Below, one piece after another: positions 23,772 through 31,889 of a stretch of DNA of 64,000 nt. This stretch comes from Amycolatopsis acididurans (GTDB lineage Bacteria; Actinomycetota; Actinomycetes; Mycobacteriales; Pseudonocardiaceae). The translations under genes and the position numbers were made by a program. The stretch is from assembly GCF_012328925.1 (NCBI RefSeq), contig NZ_JAAXLS010000018.1:62001-126000 (forward strand). Reading direction: 5' to 3'. Numbering within the stretch: the first letter of the stretch is position 1; the number at the start of each line of letters is the position of its first letter. The notes beneath the pieces were generated by a model. The model was not told where the DNA came from and made no database searches. It worked only from the letters and a program-made list of their open reading frames with translations.

Positions 23772-24931
23772 TCCGGCACGAGGACGCAGCGGGTGCGGCG
23801 GTAGATGGTCGGCATGCACTTGTTGCAGTGGATGCACAGGGATTTCGTCGTCGCGTCGGCCTGGAGCCGCCGGGGGAGGTCGGGTTCGCGCAGCAGTGCC
23901 CGCGCCATCGCGACGAACGCGAACCCCTCGGCCATCGCGAGATCCATGGTGGCCTTGGTACTGATCCCGCCGAGCAGGATCAACGGCATTCCCAGCGCGG
24001 CACGGAACTGGCGGGCGCGGTCGAGCAGATAGGCCTCGCGGTAGGCGTACTCGCGGAGGAAGGCCCGGCCCACGGCCCGGATTCCCCATCGCTGCGGCGC
24101 GGGGAACACCGCGGCGAATTCGCGCAGCGGAACCTCGCCGGTGAACAGGTACATGGGGTTGAGCAGGGAACTGCCCGCGGTGAGTTCGAGCGCGTCCAGT
24201 GACCCGTCGGCCTCCAGCCATTGCGCGACCTGAAGGCTCTCGTCGAGCCACAATCCGCCCGGCACGCCGTCGTCCATGTTGAGCTTCGCCGTGATGGCCA
24301 GCCGGTCGCCGACTTCGTCCCGCACGGCGCGGGCGACCTCCCGCGCGAGCCGGGCACGGTTGCCGGTGCTGCCGCCGTAGTCGTCGGTGCGCCGGTTCAG
24401 CTTGGGGCTGAGGAAAGAGCTCACCAGGTAGTTGTGTCCGAAGTGGATTTCCACCGCGTCGAACCCGGACTCCAGCGCGAGCCGGGCGGCCCTGGCGTGG
24501 TCGCGCACGATCCTGGCCAGATCGCCGGTGGTGGCGGCGCGGATCGGCTGCAGGCTCAGCGGGCTCATCCGCCGGGTCGGCGCGAGCGCCGGCGCGCGGT
24601 TCGACGCGCCGTTCGCGACCGGTCCGGCGTGGCCGAGTTGCGCGCTGATCGCCGCGCCCTCCGCGTGCACCGCGTCGGTGAGCCTGCGCAGCCCCGGCAC
24701 CGCCTCGGGCCGCATCCAGATCTGGTGCCGGTCGGTGCGGCCCTCCGGCGAGACCGCGCAGTAGGCGACCGTCGTCATGCCGACCCCGCCCGCGGCGTGC
24801 CGGGTGTGGAACTCGATCAGGTCGTCGGTCACCAGCGCGTCCGGGGTGCGGCCTTCGAAGGTCGCGGACTTGATGATCCGGTTGCGCAGCCGCACGGGGC
24901 CGAGCCGGGCGGGTTCGAAGACGTCGGTCAT
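23768..24931 (-). CDS. NADH:flavin oxidoreductase, Old Yellow Enzyme family
   Basis: 387 residues, a stand-alone FMN TIM barrel. Motifs: FEPARLGPVRLRNRIIKSAT, QLGHAGP, GFDAVEIHFGHNYLVSSFLSPKLNRRTDDYGGS and the late LLGGISTK phosphate-binding loop. The C terminus has a Cys cluster, CIHCNKC then C nine residues later, resembling but shorter than the 4Fe-4S ligand set of 2,4-dienoyl-CoA reductase-like OYEs; the second FAD domain of those enzymes is absent. The ATG overlaps the stop of the TetR gene by 4 bp, so the two form an operon. Likely an ene-reductase. Confidence 0.9.
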   Translation of the reverse strand: MTDVFEPARLGPVRLRNRIIKSATFEGRTPDALVTDDLIEFHTRHAAGGVGMTTVAYCAVSPEGRTDRHQIWMRPEAVPGLRRLTDAVHAEGAAISAQLGHAGPVANGASNRAPALAPTRRMSPLSLQPIRAATTGDLARIVRDHARAARLALESGFDAVEIHFGHNYLVSSFLSPKLNRRTDDYGGSTGNRARLAREVARAVRDEVGDRLAITAKLNMDDGVPGGLWLDESLQVAQWLEADGSLDALELTAGSSLLNPMYLFTGEVPLREFAAVFPAPQRWGIRAVGRAFLREYAYREAYLLDRARQFRAALGMPLILLGGISTKATMDLAMAEGFAFVAMARALLREPDLPRRLQADATTKSLCIHCNKCMPTIYRRTRCVLVPD

Positions 24932-25548
24932 GCCGCGTCCAGCCCGGCCGTGACGAAGGCACGCAGCGTGGTGCCCGAGATCTTCTCCTTCGGCAGGGTC
25001 GTCGCGAGCGGCGCGCCGACCGTCTGCAGCACCAGGTCGAAGGCCAGCACCCAGCGTCGCGCCGCTTCCCCTGCCGACAGATCGGGCCGCGCCGCCCGCA
25101 ACAGCTCGATCCACGGATCAAGGCTGAACCAGCGCGAGCTCCATTCGACCTGCTGCCTGCCGAGGAACAGCCTGGCGAGCAGGTGCAGGTGCAGCCGGCC
25201 GAGCGACTCCGCGGACAGGTCGAGCAGCGGCGTCACGACGACGTCCACCAGCTCGGCCACGGTCGGTGTCCAGCCCCGCGCGCGCCGCTCGGACACGGTG
25301 GCGAGCCGGTCCGCCCAGTGCGGCGCGAGCCGCGCTTCCAGCAGCGCGCCGACCAGGCCGTCCTTGGAGCCGAAGTGGTAGTGCACGGCCGCCGGATTCA
25401 TGCCGGCGGCAGTGTTGATCGACCGGACCGACACGTCGTCGTAGCCCGTTTCGAGTAGCAGGCTCTCGGCGACGGTCAACAGCCGTTCTCGCGTGGCGTC
25501 CTTGATCACACGTCGAGTAGACCGCAGACCTGCCATGAAATCAATCAC
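24928..25548 (-). CDS. TetR family transcriptional regulator
   Basis: 206 residues from the GTG at 25548; an ATG at 25536 is equally possible (MAGLRSTRRVIKDATRERLL). HTH: VSVRSINTAAGMNPAAVHYHFGSKDGLVGALLEARL. The C-terminal domain ends near the ligand pocket with VLAFDLVLQTVGAPLATTLP. Co-transcribed with the OYE gene through a 4-bp ATGA overlap. A 15-bp palindrome covers the start codon region, so it should repress itself and the OYE; the inducer may be the OYE substrate. Confidence 0.9.
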   Translation of the reverse strand: MIDFMAGLRSTRRVIKDATRERLLTVAESLLLETGYDDVSVRSINTAAGMNPAAVHYHFGSKDGLVGALLEARLAPHWADRLATVSERRARGWTPTVAELVDVVVTPLLDLSAESLGRLHLHLLARLFLGRQQVEWSSRWFSLDPWIELLRAARPDLSAGEAARRWVLAFDLVLQTVGAPLATTLPKEKISGTTLRAFVTAGLDAA

Positions 25549-25555
25549 TGATTGA
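25541..25555. promoter_or_regulatory. TetR operator tcaatcactgattga overlapping the TetR start
   Basis: Palindrome of 7-bp arms about a central C. It covers the GTG start candidate at 25548, which either favours the ATG at 25536 as true start or means binding directly blocks initiation. The remaining gap to 25691 shows no other recognisable element. Confidence 0.65.
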
Positions 25556-25691
25556 AGCGGTGATGGATCCGCAGTGGCCGAGCATGTCCGCCAGCGCCGT
25601 CTTCTCCGCGTCGGCGACGCGAAGTGACCTACGCAACACGTGTGGATGATTTGCCGACGAGAGTAGGTTTACGGTCCGCGATCACGCCTGG

Positions 25692-26372
25692 TCAGCCGAG
25701 CCCACGGATCAAGCGCAGGTCTTCGGTGTGCCGGTACCAGGTCCACCGGGTGATCGCCCGGGGGTACGGCACACCGTCGCAGGTCGGCCGGGTGGGCACG
25801 CAGCCCAACTGGAACGCGCGCCCGCCGAAGGTGACCGGCCGCTTGAACACGAGCCCCTTCAGCACGCGCACGACGAGTCCGGCGCCACCCTCCGGATCGG
25901 GTGATACCTCGATCGAACGAGCCGTGCCACGCAGAGCGAGCTCGTCGTCGCAGTAAGCAACCCCCCGGATGGCTCCGAATGTGCCTCTGCCCACTAACAC
26001 GCCGCCGGAGTCGTCACGGATCAGCGGCACGGGATCGACTTCACCCCGGGTCGCGACGCCCAGCGCGCGGGCCGGATCGATGGGCAGGCCCCACAACGCG
26101 GCCACCTCCGAAGCGGGGTCCAGCGGGACGAAACCGACCGGCGTGGCGGCGAGTTTTTCCTTGCGCAGCAGGCGAACCACGACCGCGGCGAGGTCGGCGT
26201 CGGTGCCGGCGACGATCAGCGGACCATCGTCGAGAAGGGCGTCCAACTCGGCCTTGCCCGGCCGCTCGCCGACGTGGTGCACGGACAGCCCGTCCACGTC
26301 CGGCAACGCCTGCCCCGGCGACCCGCACACCAACACCTGTCCCCGCACGTCGCGGCCCTCCGTTACGCTCAT
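25692..26372 (-). CDS. Conserved actinobacterial protein adjacent to purA (Rv0358-like)
   Basis: 226 residues from the ATG at 26372. Recognisable stretches are ADLAAVVVRLLRKEKLAATPVGFVPLD, LWGLPIDPARALGVATRGEVDPVPLIRDDSGGVLVGRG and RAFQLGCVPTRPTCDGVPYPRAITRWTWYRHT. The first resembles the N-terminal domain of diacylglycerol/NAD kinases, but the GGDGT motif is missing, so activity is uncertain. Position divergent to purA matches Rv0358 beside purA in mycobacteria. The ATG codon at 26372 lacks a strong ribosome site. Confidence 0.75.
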   Translation of the reverse strand: MSVTEGRDVRGQVLVCGSPGQALPDVDGLSVHHVGERPGKAELDALLDDGPLIVAGTDADLAAVVVRLLRKEKLAATPVGFVPLDPASEVAALWGLPIDPARALGVATRGEVDPVPLIRDDSGGVLVGRGTFGAIRGVAYCDDELALRGTARSIEVSPDPEGGAGLVVRVLKGLVFKRPVTFGGRAFQLGCVPTRPTCDGVPYPRAITRWTWYRHTEDLRLIRGLG

Positions 26373-26415
26373 ACCCCGGCTTTTCAAAAATCACGCCGAA
26401 TACCTGGAGTGTCAC

Positions 26416-27702
26416 ATGCCGGCCATCGTGCTGATCGGTGCCCAGTGGGGCGACGAGGGCAAGGGCAAGGCCACCGACCTGCTCGGCGACCGCGTCCAGT
26501 GGGTCGTCCGTTATCAGGGCGGCAACAACGCCGGTCATACCGTCGTGCTGCCGAACGGGGAGAACTTCGCCCTGCACCTCATTCCGTCGGGCATCCTGAC
26601 GCCGGGCGTCACCAACGTGATCGGCAACGGGGTCGTCGTCGATCCGGGGGTGCTGCTCGACGAGCTGGACGGGCTCGAGAAGCGCGGTGTGGACACCGGC
26701 AGGCTGCTGCTCTCCGCCGACGCGCATCTGATCATGCCGTACCACGTGGCGATCGATAAGGTCACCGAGCGTTACCTGGGCAGCCGCAAGATCGGCACCA
26801 CCGGCCGCGGCATCGGGCCGTGCTACCAGGACAAGGTGGCCAGGGTCGGCGTGCGCGTGCAGGACCTGCTGGACGAGAAGATCTTCCGGCAGAAGGTCGA
26901 GGCCGCGCTGGAGTTCAAGAACCAGGTGCTGGTCAAGGTCTACAACCGCAAGGCGCTGGAGGCCGACCAGGTCGCCGACGAGGTGCTGGCCGCGGGCGAG
27001 AAGTTCGCGCACCGCATCGCCGACACCCGGCTGCAGCTCAACAAGGCGCTCGAACGCGGCGAGACCGTGCTGCTGGAGGGTTCGCAGGGCACGCTGCTCG
27101 ACGTCGACCACGGCACCTACCCGTTCGTGACCTCGTCCAACCCGACCTCGGGTGGCGCGAGCGCCGGTTCCGGCATCGGGCCGGGGCGGATCACGACGGT
27201 GCTGGGCATCCTCAAGGCGTACACCACGCGCGTGGGCTCCGGGCCGTTCCCGACCGAGCTGAACGACGAGATGGGCGAGCACCTGCGCAAGCAGGGCGGC
27301 GAGTTCGGCGTGACGACCGGCCGGTCGCGGCGCACCGGCTGGTTCGACGCGGTGATCGCGCGCTACGCGGCCCGGGTCAACGGCATCACCGACTACTTCC
27401 TGACCAAGCTCGACGTGCTGTCCGGGCTGGAGAAGGTCCCGGTGTGCGTCGGGTACGAGGTGGACGGTTTCCGCACCGAGGACATGCCGATGACGCAGAC
27501 CGACGTGCACCACGCCGTGCCGATCTTCGAGGAGCTGCCCGGGTGGTGGGAGGACCTCTCGGAGTGCCGCACGTTCGCCGACCTGCCCGCGAACGCGCAG
27601 GCCTACGTGGAGCGGCTGGAGGAACTCTCCGGCGCCCGGATCTCGGCGATCGGCGTCGGCCCCGGCCGGGACCAGACGATCGTGCGGCACGAGTTCATCT
27701 AG
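26416..27702 (+). CDS. purA: Adenylosuccinate synthase
   Basis: 428 residues, normal length. Motifs: IGAQWGDEGKGKATDLLG (GTP/IMP site, catalytic Asp), NNAGHTVVLPNG (His), GTTGRGIGPCYQDK, RVGSGPFPTEL and TTGRSRRTGWFDA. It condenses IMP with aspartate using GTP, the first step to AMP; PurB at 44450 does the next. The start ATG lies 7 nt after ggag. A small ggagc/gctcc stem follows the stop. Confidence 0.97.
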   Translation: MPAIVLIGAQWGDEGKGKATDLLGDRVQWVVRYQGGNNAGHTVVLPNGENFALHLIPSGILTPGVTNVIGNGVVVDPGVLLDELDGLEKRGVDTGRLLLSADAHLIMPYHVAIDKVTERYLGSRKIGTTGRGIGPCYQDKVARVGVRVQDLLDEKIFRQKVEAALEFKNQVLVKVYNRKALEADQVADEVLAAGEKFAHRIADTRLQLNKALERGETVLLEGSQGTLLDVDHGTYPFVTSSNPTSGGASAGSGIGPGRITTVLGILKAYTTRVGSGPFPTELNDEMGEHLRKQGGEFGVTTGRSRRTGWFDAVIARYAARVNGITDYFLTKLDVLSGLEKVPVCVGYEVDGFRTEDMPMTQTDVHHAVPIFEELPGWWEDLSECRTFADLPANAQAYVERLEELSGARISAIGVGPGRDQTIVRHEFI

Positions 27703-27755
27703 GAGCCTGAGCTCCCGAGTAGTGGGACGGGGATCACGTGCCCTGCTCCTGCCGG

Positions 27756-29408
27756 TCAGCTGAGCCGTGACGTGAGCGTGTCGGACAGGGCGAGTTCCTC
27801 GAGGTCGAGTTCCCGCAGCACCTTGCGGACCACGTCGTCGTCCACCTCGCCCGCTGCCCGGCACGAGAGAACGGCTTCCCGCTGTGCCAGCAGGAGTTCG
27901 CGCCGGGCCAGGACGAACGCGGCGTGTGGGCTGGCCTCGCGTTCCTCGGCGGTCAGCGAGATCGCGGCCATGGCGCCCCGGTAACGCGTCTCGACCAGTC
28001 CCCGCAGCCGGGCGTTGATCCGTTCCGCCCGCTCCTTCGATACGTCCACTTTGGACAACAGGTCGGGCATCATCTCGTCGAGCCGCTTCAGTGCCGCGTT
28101 CATCGCGGCTTCCCTGGCGTGCAGCTCCTCCTGCTCGTCTCGTTCCGCCTCGGCCTCGTTGCTGACCTTGAGCTTGCGGATCATCACCGGCAGCGACAGG
28201 CCCTGCACCAGCAGCGTGCCGATCGCGACGGCGAACGCGAACAGCTGGATCTCGTCGCGTCCGGGAAACGGCGCACCGGTGTGCGTCACCAGCGGCACAC
28301 CGGTGGCCGCGGCGAGGGTGACCACGCCACGCATACCGGTCCAGGACAGCACCGTGAAATACCGCCACGGCGGCGAAGTTCGTTCGCCACCGAACAGGCG
28401 CAGCGCGTGCGGCAGCACACCGGTGAGGAACACGTACGGGATGCGCACCGCGATCGTCACCACCAGCACGACGAAGGCGGCGATCACGAGGGTGCCGTTG
28501 TCGGACGCGGCGGAGTTGGTGCTCTCCAGTACGAACGGCAGTTGCAGTCCCATCAGCGCGAACACCAGCGTTTCGAGCAGCACGTCCAGCGAAGCCCAGA
28601 TCGAGGAGTCCTGCACGCGCGTCGCCGAGCCCGCGTGCAGGGACTGCTGGCCGAGATAGAGACCGGCGGCGACGACCGCGAGCACCCCGGATCCGCTGAA
28701 GTCCTGCGAAAACGGGTGCAGATGCTCGGCGGTCACGTACACCGCGAACGGCACGATGATGCCGAACACCGACTCCATCAGCGGATCGTCGAGCCGGCGG
28801 CGGATGGCGCCCACGATCATCCCGGCGAGCAGACCGACGCCGATGCCGAGCACCGCGGCGACCAGGAAGATCAGGAATCCGTGGCCGATGCTGCCCGCGG
28901 TGCCGAGCACGGCGGCGAGCGCGATCTTGTACAGCGTCAGGGCGGCGGCGTCGTTGACGAGGCTTTCGCCGGTCAGCACCGTCATGAGGCGGCGCGGCAG
29001 GCCGAGCCTGCGGCCGATCGCGACGGCGGTGACCGCGTCCGGCGGGGCGACCACCGCACCGAGCACGAGCGCCGAGGCCATCGGCATGTCGGGCAGCAGC
29101 AGATGCACGCAGAGCCCGACGACGACCGCGGTCACGACGACGAGCACCACGCCGAGCGCGACGATCGGGCGCATGGCCGCCTTGAACTGCGCGAAGGAGC
29201 TTTCCAGTGCCGTCGAGTAGAGCAACGGGGGCAGCACCAGGGTGAGGATCAGTTCGGGTTCGAGCTCGATCCTGGGCACGCCGGGGATGAAGGAGACGCC
29301 GAGCGCCACGACGACGATCAGCAGCGGGGCCGAGAGGTTGTACCGGCGGGCGAGGGCGGTGAGGCCGAGCGCGGCGGCCAGCACTCCCATCAAGGTCAGC
29401 AGCTCCAT
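27756..29408 (-). CDS. Na+/H+ antiporter (CPA1 family)
   Basis: 550 residues from the ATG at 29408; a frame to 29426 adds six codons. About twelve membrane segments with the CPA1 marks ELILTLVLPPLLYSTALESSF, LGAVVAPPDAVTAVAIGRRLGLPRR (the Asp of the ion site is in the APPDAV block), GESLVNDAAALTLYK and WTGMRGVVTLAAATGVP. The last 130 residues are a charged cytosolic domain with coiled-coil character. It exchanges Na+ for H+ at the plasma membrane for pH and salt control. Convergent with purA. Confidence 0.93.
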   Translation of the reverse strand: MELLTLMGVLAAALGLTALARRYNLSAPLLIVVVALGVSFIPGVPRIELEPELILTLVLPPLLYSTALESSFAQFKAAMRPIVALGVVLVVVTAVVVGLCVHLLLPDMPMASALVLGAVVAPPDAVTAVAIGRRLGLPRRLMTVLTGESLVNDAAALTLYKIALAAVLGTAGSIGHGFLIFLVAAVLGIGVGLLAGMIVGAIRRRLDDPLMESVFGIIVPFAVYVTAEHLHPFSQDFSGSGVLAVVAAGLYLGQQSLHAGSATRVQDSSIWASLDVLLETLVFALMGLQLPFVLESTNSAASDNGTLVIAAFVVLVVTIAVRIPYVFLTGVLPHALRLFGGERTSPPWRYFTVLSWTGMRGVVTLAAATGVPLVTHTGAPFPGRDEIQLFAFAVAIGTLLVQGLSLPVMIRKLKVSNEAEAERDEQEELHAREAAMNAALKRLDEMMPDLLSKVDVSKERAERINARLRGLVETRYRGAMAAISLTAEEREASPHAAFVLARRELLLAQREAVLSCRAAGEVDDDVVRKVLRELDLEELALSDTLTSRLS

Positions 29409-29449
29409 GCCTTGATCCTCACCCATCGGGCGGTGCGTGGCCGGTTGAG

Positions 29450-29455
29450 TACGTT
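29450..29455 (+). promoter_or_regulatory. -10 element TACGTT, predicted leaderless promoter
   Basis: TANNNT hexamer ending 6 nt before the ATG of the HIT protein gene. Confidence 0.5.
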
Positions 29456-29461
29456 CGGCGG

Positions 29462-29875
29462 ATGAGTTGTGTCTTCTGCGACATCGTGCGCGGCGAGGCG
29501 CCGGCCAGCTTCGTGCATCAGGACGAGGATGTGGTGGCTTTCCTGGACATCCGGCCGTTCACCACCGGGCATCTGCTGGTGGTTCCGCGCGCGCATGCCG
29601 TCGGGCTGGGTGATCTGGACGAGGATCTCGGCGCCAAACTGTGGCGAATCGCGCAACGGCTCGGGGGCGCGCTACGCCGGTCCGGACTGCGGTGTGACGG
29701 CGTGAACCTGTTCCTGGCCGATGGGGCGGCGGCGTTCCAGGAAGTGTTCCACTTTCATCTGCACGTCATTCCGCGCTTTCGCGGGGACCGCGTCCGGTTG
29801 CGCGCGAAGCCGCGCACGCCGGACCGGGGAGAACTGGATCAGGTGGCGGCGGCCGTACGGGACGCGGGGCTTTAG
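29462..29875 (+). CDS. HIT family nucleotide hydrolase/transferase
   Basis: 137 residues. Begins SCVFCDIVRGEAPASFV (zinc-type CxxC) and contains AFLDIRPFTTGHLLVVPRAH and the histidine triad HFHLHVIPR. This is the HIT/Fhit-Hint group that hydrolyses nucleoside phosphoramidates or dinucleoside polyphosphates; the specific substrate is unknown. Its stop overlaps the stop of the convergent DUF6191 gene by 4 bp. Confidence 0.93.
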   Translation: MSCVFCDIVRGEAPASFVHQDEDVVAFLDIRPFTTGHLLVVPRAHAVGLGDLDEDLGAKLWRIAQRLGGALRRSGLRCDGVNLFLADGAAAFQEVFHFHLHVIPRFRGDRVRLRAKPRTPDRGELDQVAAAVRDAGL

Positions 29876-30153
29876 TTCTCGCGGTGGAGGTAGGCCACCC
29901 CGTGGTCGAGGTCGATGTTGTCGCGGGGCGGCGCGCCCTGGGCGTCCTCCTCGCGGAGCATGGACGTCGAGTCGCGATGGTCGAGTTCCACGCGTTTGGT
30001 GCCGTAGAAGACCGCGGTGAACTCGTTGATGTAGGTCGCGGTGACCGGGGCACCCGTGCGCTTGCGGTGCCGGTTGCGGAACAGCTCGAAGACGCCCACG
30101 CCGACCATGAGCACCACCGTCAGCGGGATGCTCCACTCGAAGACCGCGTCCAC
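29872..30153 (-). CDS. DUF6191 small membrane protein
   Basis: 93 residues from a GTG. One N-terminal membrane segment, IPLTVVLMVGVGVFELF, is followed by basic residues NRHRKRTGAP and a soluble tail with VTATYINEFTAVFYGTKRVELDHRDSTSM and EDAQGAPPRDNIDLDHG, as in the DUF6191 family. The function is unknown. The GTG is chosen because no ATG precedes the hydrophobic segment; the ribosome site is weak. A strong hairpin separates it from the DHA2 pump gene upstream, so it may have its own promoter. Confidence 0.72.
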   Translation of the reverse strand: MDAVFEWSIPLTVVLMVGVGVFELFRNRHRKRTGAPVTATYINEFTAVFYGTKRVELDHRDSTSMLREEDAQGAPPRDNIDLDHGVAYLHREN

Positions 30154-30167
30154 GCCTTTGAAACGGC

Positions 30168-30199
30168 GCGTGCCCCGGCGAGGTTCCGCCGGGGCACGC
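30168..30199. terminator. Hairpin terminator after the DHA2 pump gene
   Basis: Perfect 13-bp stem gcgtgccccggcg / cgccggggcacgc with a 6-nt loop, 20 bp beyond the stop of the minus-strand pump gene and before the DUF6191 gene. No U-tract. Confidence 0.7.
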
Positions 30200-30218
30200 G
30201 AGGGCCGTGGGAAGCACG

Positions 30219-31751
30219 TCAGTGCATCGGCACCTGAACGGCCGCCGTGCCGTCGGACTCGGGCTCCCCGGCAAGTACCGGTGGGCGGCGCGGCAGGAAC
30301 AGCGCCGGGATGAAGCACAGCGCGACCAGCACCAGCGCCCACAGGAACGTGGTCGCGAACGCCTCGCCCGCCATCGCCGCGGCGTTGTCGTGGGTGGCCG
30401 GGTTGAGCACCGCCACGGTCGCGGCAAGCTGTCCCTCGCTGGTGGACACGCCGAACTTTCCGGCGAGCTGACCGGCCACGATGACCGACATGATCGCCGA
30501 GCCGATGGCACCCGCGGTCTGCTGCACGATGTTCATCGCCGTGGACGCCCGCGCCACCGAGCGCTGGGTGAGGGTCTGCAGCGCCGCCGCACTGATCGGC
30601 ATCATCGTGGCGCCCATACCCAGCCCCATCACGAACAGCCCGCCGAGCAGCAGCAGATACGACGTGATGCCGCTGACCTGGGTGAACACCGCGAGCCCCG
30701 CCACGATCAGCACCATGCCGGGCAACACGACCTTGCCGGGGCCGATCTTGTCGGCCAGTTTGCCGCCGAGCGGCATGGTCAGCATCGCGCCGAGGCCCTG
30801 CGGCGCGAGCAGCAGCCCGGCCTGCAACGCCGATTCCCCGCGCACCAGCGAGAAGTAGGTCGGCACCACGAGCATCGCGCCGAAGAACGCCAGCATGAAC
30901 AGCGTCATCGTCACCATCGCGATGGTGAACGTGCGGTCCCGGAACAGCTTCAGGTCCACCAGCGGGTTCGGCACGCGCAGCGCGCGCAGTACGAACACGA
31001 CGATCAGCGCGAGCCCGGCCAGCCCCGGCAGCCACACACCGACCGAGCCGACACCGCCCTCGTGCGGGATCTTCGACACCCCGAAGATCAACAGCGCCAG
31101 ACCGGGCGAGAGCATGAGCATGCCGGCGAAGTCGAACTTGTCCGTGGGCCGCGACTCGTCCTTGGGCAGTACCCGCCAGGCCAGCAGCAGTGCGATCAGG
31201 CCGATCGGCACGTTGATGTAGAAGATCCAGCGCCAGCTCACCGCGTCGACGAGGTACCCGCCGAGGATGGGGCCACCGATCGGGCCGAGCAGCATCGGCA
31301 CGCCCAGCACCGCCATCACCCGGCCGACGCGTTGCGGGCCCGCGGCCCTCGTCATGATCGTCATACCGGCGGGCATCAGCATGCCGCCGCCGAATCCTTG
31401 CAGGACACGGAAAATGATGAGCGTTTCGATGTTCCAGGCCATGCCGGCGAGCATCGAACCGATCAGGAACAGCCCGATGGCGAGCATGTACAGCCGTTTG
31501 GTGCCGAAGCGGTCGGCCGCCCAGCCGGTGACCGGAATCACAGTGGCGAGCGCGAGCATGTAGCCCGTGACGATCCACTGGATGGTGTCGAACGAGGTCT
31601 GGAACTCGACGGTGAGCGCCTGGAGCGCCACGTTGACGACCGTGGTGTCCAAAATGGCCATCACCGCGCCGAGCACCACGACGCCGGCGACCTTCAGTAC
31701 GGCAGCGTCGAGTTTGTCGTCCGCGGGTCTGAGTTTGTCAGCAGTAGTCAT
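30219..31751 (-). CDS. DHA2-type drug efflux MFS transporter
   Basis: 510 residues from the ATG at 31751; an ATG at 31760 is equally possible. Motifs: LDTTVVNVALQALTVEF, GWAADRFGTKR and motif C PIGGPILGGYLVDAVSWRW. Fourteen membrane segments expected, as in EmrB/QacA-type pumps. Unlike the pump at 2142-4766 it has no extra C-terminal domains. No regulator is next to it. The upstream region has an inverted repeat cgagagggg (31765-31773) / cccctctcg (31813-31821) that may be an operator. Confidence 0.92.
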   Translation of the reverse strand: MTTADKLRPADDKLDAAVLKVAGVVVLGAVMAILDTTVVNVALQALTVEFQTSFDTIQWIVTGYMLALATVIPVTGWAADRFGTKRLYMLAIGLFLIGSMLAGMAWNIETLIIFRVLQGFGGGMLMPAGMTIMTRAAGPQRVGRVMAVLGVPMLLGPIGGPILGGYLVDAVSWRWIFYINVPIGLIALLLAWRVLPKDESRPTDKFDFAGMLMLSPGLALLIFGVSKIPHEGGVGSVGVWLPGLAGLALIVVFVLRALRVPNPLVDLKLFRDRTFTIAMVTMTLFMLAFFGAMLVVPTYFSLVRGESALQAGLLLAPQGLGAMLTMPLGGKLADKIGPGKVVLPGMVLIVAGLAVFTQVSGITSYLLLLGGLFVMGLGMGATMMPISAAALQTLTQRSVARASTAMNIVQQTAGAIGSAIMSVIVAGQLAGKFGVSTSEGQLAATVAVLNPATHDNAAAMAGEAFATTFLWALVLVALCFIPALFLPRRPPVLAGEPESDGTAAVQVPMH

Positions 31752-31764
31752 CGGGTCCATTTCG

Positions 31765-31821
31765 CGAGAGGGGCAAGACGGCGACCGAGCCAAGGCCCGC
31801 CGCCTCGCGCACCCCCTCTCG
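31765..31821. repeat. Inverted repeat upstream of the DHA2 pump
   Basis: Nine-bp arms cgagagggg and cccctctcg, 39 bp apart, just upstream of the start codon of the pump gene. Could form a leader stem or bind a regulator; spacing is wide for a simple operator. Confidence 0.35.
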
Positions 31822-31889
31822 ACCTGAGGACAAGGTTAGCGAAACGGAAAAAGCAGACGCCATACCTTTTCGCGGCAAGCGAATTCGAG

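Noticed and set aside
27702..27715. Terminator after purA (ggagc/gctcc)
   Set aside because: Only five base pairs and overlapping the stop codon; too weak to call.
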